From CAXXOK01 sp963664595 (GTDB lineage Bacteria > Bacillota > Clostridia > Christensenellales > Aristaeellaceae): DNA of 64,000 nt. The position numbers were made by a program, and so were the translations under genes. The stretch lies in NCBI GenBank assembly GCA_963664595.2, contig CAXXOK010000010.1:620001-684000 (forward strand), given 5' to 3'. The notes beneath the pieces are model-generated. The model made no database searches and was not told the DNA's origin. It saw only the letters and a program-made list of their open reading frames with translations. Shown in pieces: positions 8,555 through 16,747 of this stretch (the first letter of the stretch is position 1; the number at the start of each line of letters is the position of its first letter).

Positions 8555-10877
8555 CAGGCTCAGTTCCGCGTCGCGTAAAACATCTGCCAAAACCATTTTT
8601 CATAGCATGATCAGCTCCCTGCACACCGCCACCGCTAAATGCATTTACATACTGATCGCGGGTGCTGTGGTGTTGATCGTGCTGTTTTCCATCGCCATCA
8701 CCCCGGAACGGTATCATTTGCAGGTAGGCGATATCGCCTATAAAACCATCACCGCTTCCAAAGACGTTGTCGATGAAACCGCCACGGCCCGGCAGCGCGA
8801 AGAAGCGGCCCGTCTGGTGGAGCCGACTTATCTGCACAAGGAAGGCGTCACTTCCGACGTGATGCAAAACCTCGCCGCCATTATCGTGCAGATCAACGCA
8901 GTGCAGCAATACGGACAAAGCACGTTGGACCAGTATGCGCCTGGCAACGAAAAAGAACAGCGCGCCTATGTGTTCAACACCGCGGAGCTGGAATACGCCT
9001 CCTCGCTTGTGCCCGCTGTGCCCTTTACCAACTACCAGCTGGATACACTGCTCCGGGCTTCGGTCGATAACATGAAAAACCTCAACGAGAATATTACCGC
9101 CGCCGTGGAAAACACTATGAACTCCACTGTGCGCGAGGGATATGTAAACGAGGCGATCGAATACCTCCAGCAGATTATCGGGTACAAGACCGAAATTGAC
9201 CTTTTGCAAAATATCGTTACCCCGATTTTGCGCAAGGTAATCCAGCCTAACATGGTAATTGATCAGGAGGCCACCAATGCGCTGGCGCAGGAAGCGCGGG
9301 ACGCAGTGGAGCCCATTGTGTATAAGCAGGGGCAAAACATCGTGGTAGCGCGTGAGCGGGTAACCGCAAACCAATTAGAAATGCTGCGCAGCCTTGGCCT
9401 GCTGGACGACGATAATTTCGACATCATCTCCTATATCGGCGGCGCGTTGATGGTGCTTCTGGCGATCGGCGTTCTGATTATCGTTCTTCTGCTCTTTGGC
9501 CGGGATTATTTTGAGAGCCCGATGAAGCTGACCATCATCATGATTGTGATGTGCATTTCCTTTGCCATCTGTATCGGCGGAAAACTGATCAATATCAACG
9601 CTCCGCCCATTCTGCTGGGCGCGATGATGGTAACCAGTTTGCTGGGAATGCCCTATGGCATTGCTGCCAACATCTCCCTGTCGATCATCGTAAGCTCGCT
9701 GCCGCTGGGCGGCGACAGCACCTTCAGTACGGAAATCGTCAATCTGCTGATGCCCGCGCTGATCAGCGGATTCATTGTGATTCTCATTATCTATCACAAG
9801 CCTAAACGTCAGCAGATTTTAATTGCGGGCGCGGTTGCCGCGGCTTCCAACACGCTGATCATTCTGGCAATCAGCTTCATGACCAATAACTCCATTTCCA
9901 ACGGCTTGAACAATGCCCTCTGGAGCGCCGCTGCCGCGCTGGTGGCTTCGCTGATCTGCGTTGGGCTGGACCTGATTTTTGAGACTGTATTTCAGCTTGC
10001 CACGCCCGGTAAACTGCTGGAGCTTTCCAACCCAAACCATCCGCTGTTGCGGCGGCTGCTGTTGGAAGCGCCCGGCACCTACCATCATTCCATTATCGTT
10101 GCCAATCTGGCCGAGAGCGCGGCCGAAGCCATCGGCGCTAATCCGCTGCTGGCACGCGTCGGCTCGTATTTTCATGATATCGGAAAAATGAAACGGCCCA
10201 TCTATTTCAAGGAAAATCAGTTCGGCGAGGATCCTCACCAGATGACCAATCCGTTTGTTTCGGCCGCTATTCTGATCGCGCACACCACCGACGGCCTGGC
10301 TTTAGCGCAGAACTACCGCTTGCCGCAGGAAATACAGGATATCATCATTGAGCATCACGGGGATACGCCGGTAATCTTCTTTTACCAGAAGGCGCTGGAA
10401 GAATCCGATGATCAGCTGGTGGATATCAATGATTTCCGCTACGATGGCAGGCGGCCGCATTCCAAGGAAAGCGCGATCATCATGCTCGCCGATACCGTGG
10501 AAGCCGCCGTCCGGTCGATGTCCGATCCCACCCCGAAATCCATCCGGGCCAATATCGAAAAGCTGGTCAGCCGCAAGATACAGGATGGGCAGCTCAGCCA
10601 GGCGCCCATCACGCTTTCAGATATTGATAAAATATCTGATGCCTTTGCGACGGTTCTTAACGGCGTATTCCACGAGCGGATTGAGTATCCGGATCCACCG
10701 ATGAAGAACTCCCGTATCCATACGCCGCCCAAAGCCAACCCAACTGCGACCGTAGCCCAGGTGATCGCTAAAAAGCCGCCGGTAGATACCCCGCCGCCAA
10801 TCGCAGCCGAACCCCCCGAAAGTAAGAAGCCAGAGGAGCCGGTAAGCCATGAAGCTGATCTGGACACAAAGCAGTAG
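8544..10877 (+). CDS. yqfF: 7TM-HD phosphohydrolase (YqfF/PgpH family), probable c-di-AMP phosphodiesterase
   Basis: 777 residues. After a short cytoplasmic tail comes one membrane helix (about residues 35-55), a long extracytoplasmic 7TMR-HDED domain, a block of seven hydrophobic helices (about 300-480) and a C-terminal HD domain with YHHSIIVANLAES, GSYFHDIGKMKRPIYF and EHHGDTPV. Listeria PgpH of this architecture hydrolyses cyclic di-AMP, which controls osmolyte balance and cell wall tension. The start is the ATG at 8544, ten bases after GAGGAGG; the ATG at 8535 is one base away from it. A low-complexity Pro/Glu tail follows the HD domain. It overlaps the ybeY-cdd gene by 29 bases. Confidence 0.93.
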   Translation: MAPNRLSSASRKTSAKTIFHSMISSLHTATAKCIYILIAGAVVLIVLFSIAITPERYHLQVGDIAYKTITASKDVVDETATARQREEAARLVEPTYLHKEGVTSDVMQNLAAIIVQINAVQQYGQSTLDQYAPGNEKEQRAYVFNTAELEYASSLVPAVPFTNYQLDTLLRASVDNMKNLNENITAAVENTMNSTVREGYVNEAIEYLQQIIGYKTEIDLLQNIVTPILRKVIQPNMVIDQEATNALAQEARDAVEPIVYKQGQNIVVARERVTANQLEMLRSLGLLDDDNFDIISYIGGALMVLLAIGVLIIVLLLFGRDYFESPMKLTIIMIVMCISFAICIGGKLININAPPILLGAMMVTSLLGMPYGIAANISLSIIVSSLPLGGDSTFSTEIVNLLMPALISGFIVILIIYHKPKRQQILIAGAVAAASNTLIILAISFMTNNSISNGLNNALWSAAAALVASLICVGLDLIFETVFQLATPGKLLELSNPNHPLLRRLLLEAPGTYHHSIIVANLAESAAEAIGANPLLARVGSYFHDIGKMKRPIYFKENQFGEDPHQMTNPFVSAAILIAHTTDGLALAQNYRLPQEIQDIIIEHHGDTPVIFFYQKALEESDDQLVDINDFRYDGRRPHSKESAIIMLADTVEAAVRSMSDPTPKSIRANIEKLVSRKIQDGQLSQAPITLSDIDKISDAFATVLNGVFHERIEYPDPPMKNSRIHTPPKANPTATVAQVIAKKPPVDTPPPIAAEPPESKKPEEPVSHEADLDTKQ

Positions 10878-11739
10878 CCTGCTTTCCGCTTCCCTGTCGC
10901 TGGCGGCGGATTGCTGTGCTGTTGCAGAAGGCATCGGCTTGCCCTGCGGGGTTTATGTAACGGTGACGGACGACCCGGAAATACAGCGGATAAACCGGGA
11001 GCAGCGCGGTATCGACCGATCAACCGATGTGCTATCGTTTCCGTCCGTCAATTATCCGCAGGGGATAACGGCAGGAAACGCAGAGCGGTTGATCCGGCAG
11101 GAGTATTCCGGAGACGACCATGCCTATATCCTTGGGGAGATTTATATTTCCTGTGATCATGTGCTTGCGCAGGCGGAAGAATATGGGCATTCCGTGGAAA
11201 GGGAGTTTTGCTATCTCCTTACCCACGGCCTTTTTCACCTCTTTGGTTATGACCATATAACTGACGAAGAACGCAAGGAGATGCGAACCATGGAAGAAAA
11301 AGCAATGAAGCTTGCCGGAATCTCCCGCGACGGGGAAACCGGTTCCGCTCCGACCGACGCACAGCTGATTGCGCTCGCCCGGGAAGCCATGCAACGGTCA
11401 TACAGTCCCTACAGCCGCTACAAGGTCGGCGCCTGTCTGCTGAGCGAGGACGGCCGCCTGTTTACGGGAGCCAATATAGAGAACGCTTCCTTCGGGCTGA
11501 CCATCTGCGCCGAGAGAGCCGCGCTTGCCAAGGCCGTCAGCGAGGGCGCGCAGAGCTTTACCGCCATTGCGATTGCCGCGGAAGGTTCCGCTCCCTGGCC
11601 CTGCGGTGCCTGCCGGCAGGTGCTTAATGAGTTTGCGCCGGATCTGCGCGTGCTGGTTGCCTGGGATAAGGGCAACGCCGATGAAGCACCGCTTTCCGTT
11701 CTGCTCCCCCACAGCTTCGGGCCCAAAGATTTGCCCTGA
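10849..11739 (+). CDS. YbeY endoribonuclease fused to cytidine deaminase
   Basis: One uninterrupted 296-residue reading frame with two enzymes. Residues 1-160 are YbeY, the metal-dependent rRNA maturation nuclease, with DRSTDVLSFP and the zinc motif HGLFHLFGYDH (His126, His130, His136). Residues 165-296 are a complete cytidine deaminase: PYSRYKVGACL, NIENASFGLTICAERAAL (Cys220, Glu222) and PCGACRQVLNEF (Cys252, Cys255). The join (about residues 155-168) is a short polar linker with no internal stop or clear ribosome site. In most clostridia ybeY and cdd are separate, often with dgkA between them; dgkA is missing here. The two activities link ribosome quality control and pyrimidine salvage only loosely. 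Confidence 0.93.
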   Translation: MKLIWTQSSSLLSASLSLAADCCAVAEGIGLPCGVYVTVTDDPEIQRINREQRGIDRSTDVLSFPSVNYPQGITAGNAERLIRQEYSGDDHAYILGEIYISCDHVLAQAEEYGHSVEREFCYLLTHGLFHLFGYDHITDEERKEMRTMEEKAMKLAGISRDGETGSAPTDAQLIALAREAMQRSYSPYSRYKVGACLLSEDGRLFTGANIENASFGLTICAERAALAKAVSEGAQSFTAIAIAAEGSAPWPCGACRQVLNEFAPDLRVLVAWDKGNADEAPLSVLLPHSFGPKDLP

Positions 11740-11750
11740 AAGGATATCCG

Positions 11751-12653
11751 ATGGATAATAACAACACACCGTTTCATTCCGGTTTCATTGCAATTGTCGG
11801 CCGCCCAAATGTTGGAAAAAGCACGCTGTTGAACGGGCTTTTAGGCGAAAAGCTCGCCATCGTCAGCAGCAAACCCCAAACCACACGCACCCGCATCATG
11901 GGTGTGATCACCGGCGATGATTATCAGGCCGTGTTTTTGGATACGCCGGGTATCCATACGCCGCACAACCGGCTGGGTGAATACATGATGCAAACCGTAC
12001 GCGATTCTCTGGAAGGAATCGATGTGCTGGTTACCGTGGTGGACGCCGCCAAGGTTAGCGAAGCGGACCGCCATCTTGTGGAAGAAATGAGTAAACAGAA
12101 GGTTTACAAGGTGCTTGTCCTCAACAAGATTGATTTGCTTCCCAAGGAAAAGCTTCTTGCCATCATCCAGCTGTTTTCACAGGCCGGGTATCAGGAGATC
12201 GTTCCCATCAGCGCCCTGTCAGGGGATGGAACGGAACTGCTGAAAAAGGTTATTATCGCGTCGCTGCCGCTTGGCCCGAAATATTTTCCGGATGATACGC
12301 TCACCGATCAGCCGGAGCGTTTTATCTGCGCGGAAATGATCCGCGAAAAAACGCTTCACCTGCTCAATGATGAAGTGCCCCACGGTATCGGGGTAGAAGT
12401 GCTGGGCGTGGAAAAAATCAGCCCAAGGCTGACCGAAATCAATGCTACGCTGTATTGTGAACGGGCATCCCATAAGGGTATCATTATCGGCAAACAGGGC
12501 GCTATGTTGAAGCGGATTGGCGAAAGCGCACGCAAGGATATTGAGGCGCTGCTCAATACCCATATCAACCTTAAGCTGTGGGTCAAGGTGCGGCCTGACT
12601 GGCGCAATCACCCTTCCGATCTGAAAACCCTCGGTTATTCCGATAAAAACTAG
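11751..12653 (+). CDS. era: GTPase Era
   Basis: 300 residues. The G domain has GRPNVGKST (G1), QTTRTRIMGV (switch with G2), DTPGIH (G3) and NKIDLL (G4); the last 80 residues form the KH RNA-binding domain with GIIIGKQGAMLKRIG. Era binds the 3' end of 16S rRNA during 30S assembly. It is the last gene of the phoH-yqfF-ybeY/cdd-era operon and has a GAAAGGA site. Its TAG stop is part of the first bases of a palindromic intergenic repeat. Confidence 0.96.
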   Translation: MDNNNTPFHSGFIAIVGRPNVGKSTLLNGLLGEKLAIVSSKPQTTRTRIMGVITGDDYQAVFLDTPGIHTPHNRLGEYMMQTVRDSLEGIDVLVTVVDAAKVSEADRHLVEEMSKQKVYKVLVLNKIDLLPKEKLLAIIQLFSQAGYQEIVPISALSGDGTELLKKVIIASLPLGPKYFPDDTLTDQPERFICAEMIREKTLHLLNDEVPHGIGVEVLGVEKISPRLTEINATLYCERASHKGIIIGKQGAMLKRIGESARKDIEALLNTHINLKLWVKVRPDWRNHPSDLKTLGYSDKN

Positions 12654-12815
12654 GTAAACGATAACCAAAGCGCTTGTGCGGATGGAACGCTGAACTTTCG
12701 TCAGATCAGGGCTTTGGAACCTGAAGCAGCAGCGGGGTTCCTTCGAAGGTTTCGCAGTTCCAAGCCGACGGAAGGATAACGCGCCATTGTACAGGGGATA
12801 TAATCAGCGTTTACC
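12653..12815. repeat. Palindromic intergenic element, copy 1 (about 163 bp)
   Basis: The element begins GGTAAACG at 12653 and ends CGTTTACC at 12815, so the outermost eight bases are exact inverted repeats. Inside, the left arm has CGCTTGTGCGG and CTTTCGTCAG, and the right arm has GCCGACGGAAGGATAACGCG and ATAATCAGCG. A central hairpin (GGAACC...GGTTCC-like, about 12716-12760) sits between. The same arrangement of words occurs twice more at 56235-56554. It fills the gap between the convergent era and recN genes and may act as a bidirectional terminator; no T-tract is evident. Confidence 0.7.
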
Positions 12816-12830
12816 TTAAGCATCGTTCAG

Positions 12831-14543
12831 TCAGGCGTTTTTCCGGCTTCGGGCCGCGTCAATCATATTTCTTGCGTGCACAAGGCCGCTGTCCGTATCC
12901 ATGCCGTGCGTGCCCAGCAAGCTGGCTACCGCCTGTACGCGTTCCCCGTCGTTCAGCTCCCGCAGGGTTGTAACAGTGCGCTGGTTGATTACGCTTTTCT
13001 CCACCAGATATTGGTGATCCGCCATCGCGGCGATCTGCGGCAGGTGTGATACGCAGATAACCTGATGGTACCGCGCAATATCATCCATTTTCTCACCCAC
13101 CACATTGGCAATCCGGCCGCTGATCCCCGTATCGATTTCATCAAAGATCATGGTCGAAATCAGGTTTTTATCGGCAGCTGCCGCTTTCATCGCCAGCATA
13201 ATCCGAGACATTTCACCGCCGGAAGCGGTTTTACGCAGCGGCTTAAGCGGTTCCCCGATGTTCGCGGCGATATGGAACCCGACATGGTCGTCCCCTTCGG
13301 GGGACGGCTGTTGTTTTCCGCTGGAATCGTGAGGGGAGAACACGCATTCAAACCGTGTTCTTTCCATGCCGAGATCATTCAGCTGCCGTTCGATAATTGT
13401 CTTAAAATGCTCCGCTGTCTGCTGCCTTGTGGCCGTCAGCAGGGCGGCCGCGGCGCGGTACTCCGATAGGGCCGCCTTATACTTGGCTTCCGCTTTTTTC
13501 AGGTTTTCTTCCATCGATTCGAAGCTTTTCAATTCCTGGGTCAGGGTTTCAAAATAACTGCATAGCTCATCGGCTTCCATTCCGTACCGTTTCTCCAGCC
13601 GCCTGTACACATCCAGCCTTGTCAATATCTGTTCGTATTTTTCTTCGTCGTAATCTTCTTCTTCCACCATTGCGTGGACATCAATCGCTATTTCTTCCGA
13701 TTCGTAATACATGCTCTGCAGGCGCTCCGCAAGCGCTTGAAAGCGTTCGTCATAGTCGGCAATCCGTTGGCTTTCCTCCAAGGCGCTGCGTAAAAGTGCG
13801 GTGATGCCGAGGGATGTGCCCTCGTTCGCCGTCACATTTTGATAGATATTTTTAAGCGCGGTGGAGATTTTTTCATTATCGGCAAACCGGATGCGCAGGT
13901 TGGTCAACGTTTCCTTTTCACCAACCACTGGCTTGGCCTCTTTCAGCTCCTTGATTCTGGACTCCAGATACTCCTGCCTCTGCTGGCGCTGCGCGTTTTC
14001 CTTTCGGAGGGCGGCATAGGCGGCTCCGGCTTCGTGCCATACCTTGTATTTGGCATGAACATCCTGGAGCAGGGTTTGGTGCTCCGGGCTTCCGAACGCG
14101 TCTAAAAACGCCATATGATAGTGCTCGTTAAGCAAGCTCTGGTGCTCGTGCTGGCCGTGTACATCCACAAGCGCCTCAGAGATTTGGCGCAGTAAATTGA
14201 GCGGAACAATTACCCCGCATATGCGGCAGATATTGCGGTCCGACATGCTGATCTCCCGGTACACGGACATCAAGCCGCCTTCCGCTTCCAATGATTCGGC
14301 AGCCAGCATTTCCTGTATCGGCACGTTATCGGAGATATCAAATATCGCCTCTACTGTTGCTTTTTCACATCCTGTACGGATCAGGTTCCTATCGGCCCGC
14401 TCCCCCAGAACCAGATTGATCGAATCGACAACGATGGATTTGCCCGCGCCGGTTTCGCCCGTTAATACATGCAATCCGTGATGAAACTGTACATCCAATT
14501 CTTCAATCAGAGCGATGTTTCGTACCGTCATGGATTTGAGCAT
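12831..14543 (-). CDS. recN: DNA repair protein RecN
   Basis: 570 residues of the SMC-like RecN family. Walker A is HVLTGETGAGKSIVVD near the N-terminus, a long coiled coil spans about residues 155-370, and the C-terminal ATPase half has KTASGGEMSRIMLA (signature) and MIFDEIDTGISG (Walker B). RecN gathers broken DNA ends in recombinational repair. It is the last gene of the long minus-strand operon, directly downstream of argR. This argR-recN order is conserved in many Bacillota. Confidence 0.95.
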   Translation of the reverse strand: MLKSMTVRNIALIEELDVQFHHGLHVLTGETGAGKSIVVDSINLVLGERADRNLIRTGCEKATVEAIFDISDNVPIQEMLAAESLEAEGGLMSVYREISMSDRNICRICGVIVPLNLLRQISEALVDVHGQHEHQSLLNEHYHMAFLDAFGSPEHQTLLQDVHAKYKVWHEAGAAYAALRKENAQRQQRQEYLESRIKELKEAKPVVGEKETLTNLRIRFADNEKISTALKNIYQNVTANEGTSLGITALLRSALEESQRIADYDERFQALAERLQSMYYESEEIAIDVHAMVEEEDYDEEKYEQILTRLDVYRRLEKRYGMEADELCSYFETLTQELKSFESMEENLKKAEAKYKAALSEYRAAAALLTATRQQTAEHFKTIIERQLNDLGMERTRFECVFSPHDSSGKQQPSPEGDDHVGFHIAANIGEPLKPLRKTASGGEMSRIMLAMKAAAADKNLISTMIFDEIDTGISGRIANVVGEKMDDIARYHQVICVSHLPQIAAMADHQYLVEKSVINQRTVTTLRELNDGERVQAVASLLGTHGMDTDSGLVHARNMIDAARSRKNA

Positions 14544-14570
14544 AGTTCTGCACGTCCCTTTCCAAGCCGC

Positions 14571-15020
14571 TTACCGAAGCATTTCCTTGATTTTCGGTAC
14601 GATTTCCTCAACATCCTCAATGGTGCGAACGATCAGCAGTACGGTATTATCGCCCGCCAGCGTGCCGATGATCTCGGACCAGCCAATGCTGTCGATCATC
14701 TCCGCCGCCACGTTGGCGCTGCCGGATAGCGTTCTGAGCACGATTTGGTTATAAGCGGAGGAAACCGACAATACCGATTCGCTGAAGATTCTGCGAAACC
14801 TCTCATCCAGCGTATGCTCCACGTTCTCCACCATCGTGTAACGGTATACCCCGTCGCCGGAGAGCGTTTTTAGAAGCCGCAGCTCCTTGATATCACGCGA
14901 TACGGTTGCCTGCGTCACAGTAAAATTCAATTTTTTCAGCGCTGCCGCAAGCTCCTCCTGGGTATTGATATCCTGCTGACGAATGATCTCGAGAATCGCT
15001 TTTTGCCTGGTCGCTTTCAT
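14571..15020 (-). CDS. argR: Arginine repressor ArgR/AhrC
   Basis: 149 residues from MKATRQKAILEII, whose ATG at 15020 follows an AGGAGGG site; an upstream in-frame ATG at 15050 lies in nadK. The N-terminal winged helix contains NTQEELAAAL and the SRDIKEL recognition segment. The C-terminal oligomerisation and arginine-binding core has GTLAGDNTVLLIV with the conserved GD(D/N)T. ArgR controls arginine synthesis and breakdown genes, none of which are in this window, so it acts in trans. It sits between nadK and recN in one operon. Confidence 0.95.
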   Translation of the reverse strand: MKATRQKAILEIIRQQDINTQEELAAALKKLNFTVTQATVSRDIKELRLLKTLSGDGVYRYTMVENVEHTLDERFRRIFSESVLSVSSAYNQIVLRTLSGSANVAAEMIDSIGWSEIIGTLAGDNTVLLIVRTIEDVEEIVPKIKEMLR

Positions 15021-15037
15021 TCTGATACCCTCCTGCT

Positions 15038-15874
15038 TTAGCAGCTCCATTCGGATAGTTTGTCTCTGATTTTATGAAAAAAGCTTTGTGTACCAAAGCG
15101 GATCAACTTTGTCATCTTTGTTGATCTTCTGATGGTAATCAATTCACTGACATCCAGCTTGCAAAGCATCCTGCCGTCTACATCCAGCTGCACTCTTTGC
15201 TCCGGCTCACAATCCAGTTCTATGGTAATCTCCTGGGAAGCATCTGCAATTACGGGTCTGTGCTGCAGCGAGTGGGGACAAACCGGGGACAGAATAATGC
15301 ACTCTACCTCCGGGCACACAATCGGCCCGCCTGCGGAAAGCGAATAACCGGTGGAGCCTGTAGGGGTGGAAACAATCAGGCCATCCGCCATATACCGGGC
15401 GACCAGATCGTTTTCCACCGATGCTTTTACAGTAATCAGCCGTGCATAGCCAGCGCGGCTGATCACTACGTCGTTGAGCGCCGTTTTGATGATTTCGCCC
15501 TTGCGGATCACATCGAGCATCATTCTGGATTCGACCGTATACTCCCCTGTTTTCAACCGCTTGCACATGGCGGGCAGCTGCTCAATATTCAGTTCGATTA
15601 AAAACCCAATGTGGCCGATATTAACGCCGAGTATCGGAATGCCCTTCTGCACGGCGGTTTGCACGGCGGTGAGAAATGTTCCGTCTCCTCCGACGGCAAT
15701 CACAAAATCCAGCGACTGTTCATGATCGAATGCGATATTTCCAAGCATCGCCTCTTCCAACCAAGGTTCTGTTGTAACGCTGATTTCTTCCGCACGTAAA
15801 ATGGAAACAATCTGCTGTGTGATCGCTTGAAAATCTGTTCTTTTTCGGTGCATCATCAGGTATGCATTATGCAT
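15038..15874 (-). CDS. nadK: NAD kinase
   Basis: 278 residues. The diphosphate-binding GGDGTFL motif, the NIGHIGFL segment, the LNDVVISR segment and STPTGSTGYSLSAGGPI are the standard NAD kinase (PpnK) blocks. The enzyme phosphorylates NAD to NADP. The ATG at 15874 is preceded by GGAGAC. It lies 48 bases below tlyA and 17 bases above argR. Confidence 0.95.
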   Translation of the reverse strand: MHNAYLMMHRKRTDFQAITQQIVSILRAEEISVTTEPWLEEAMLGNIAFDHEQSLDFVIAVGGDGTFLTAVQTAVQKGIPILGVNIGHIGFLIELNIEQLPAMCKRLKTGEYTVESRMMLDVIRKGEIIKTALNDVVISRAGYARLITVKASVENDLVARYMADGLIVSTPTGSTGYSLSAGGPIVCPEVECIILSPVCPHSLQHRPVIADASQEITIELDCEPEQRVQLDVDGRMLCKLDVSELITIRRSTKMTKLIRFGTQSFFHKIRDKLSEWSC

Positions 15875-15922
15875 GTCGTTGTCTCCTGTTTTTTAGTACC
15901 ATGTATATTATATTGTGAATAT

Positions 15923-16747
15923 TCATTCAATGCAAGACAAACGATTCCGGGATGAAGAAACAACCTGTTCGATTGCCTCGTCGGTAAGGGACGGCTGACC
16001 GGACTGAGCGGGAACCAAAAGGGCAATGTACTCTATATTGCCGGCGGGCCCCTTGATGGGAGAGAAATCCAGCTTAACCATAGTATAATTAATGCTTAAT
16101 ACAAAATCCCGGATATCCCGAATCACCGATGAATGCACCAGGGGATCCCGGACAACGCCGTGTTTGCCAACCTTATCTCTCCCGGCTTCAAACTGCGGTT
16201 TGATCAATATGCAGAATATTCCCCTTTTTTGCATCAATTCCGCAGCTGTGGGCAGAATGAGCCTGACGGAGATAAAGGATACATCCATCACCGTGATATC
16301 CGGCACAACCCCGCCGATCATTTCGGGAGTCAGGTACCGGGCGTTGGTCCTTTCCAATACGGTAACGCGCTCATCATTCCGGATCTTTAAATCCAGCTGC
16401 CCATAGCCCACATCCGCGGCGATTACATGTCCGGCTCCTTTTTGTAAAAGCACATCTGTAAAACCGCCTGTAGCGGCGCCGATATCCAGAGCGGTCATAC
16501 CGCCCGCATCCACGGCAAATACATCCAGCGCCTTTTCCAGCTTAAGGCCGCCACGGCTTACATAGGGGTATGGCCTTGTCACTCGGACAATGATCTCGTC
16601 ATTGTCCGATACTTTTTCGGATGGTTTCAGCACCTTCTGTTCTTTCAGGTATACAACGCCGCTCATGATCAGTGCCTGCGCCTTTTCTCTGCTTTCCGCC
16701 AAGCCCTGGCCGACCATGGCGACATCAACACGGAGTTTATCGCTCAT
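15923..16747 (-). CDS. tlyA: TlyA family rRNA methyltransferase/haemolysin-like protein
   Basis: 274 residues from MSDKLRVDVAMVGQGLAES (ATG at 16747); longer readings overlap dxs further. The first 60 residues are an S4 RNA-binding domain (RVDVAM...SREKAQALIMSGVV). After that comes a FtsJ-like Rossmann methyltransferase with ALDIGAATGGFTDVLLQKGA (SAM site), VMDVSFIS and LIKPQFEAG. The family methylates 2'-O positions of rRNA cytidines in mycobacteria. The gene overlaps the dxs stop by 11 bases. The dxs-tlyA-nadK-argR-recN order is classic for clostridia. Confidence 0.93.
   Translation of the reverse strand: MSDKLRVDVAMVGQGLAESREKAQALIMSGVVYLKEQKVLKPSEKVSDNDEIIVRVTRPYPYVSRGGLKLEKALDVFAVDAGGMTALDIGAATGGFTDVLLQKGAGHVIAADVGYGQLDLKIRNDERVTVLERTNARYLTPEMIGGVVPDITVMDVSFISVRLILPTAAELMQKRGIFCILIKPQFEAGRDKVGKHGVVRDPLVHSSVIRDIRDFVLSINYTMVKLDFSPIKGPAGNIEYIALLVPAQSGQPSLTDEAIEQVVSSSRNRLSCIE

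Noticed and set aside
8343..9374. Minus-strand open frame over phoH and yqfF
   Set aside because: Antisense to two clearly recognised genes, His-rich composition typical of shadow frames.
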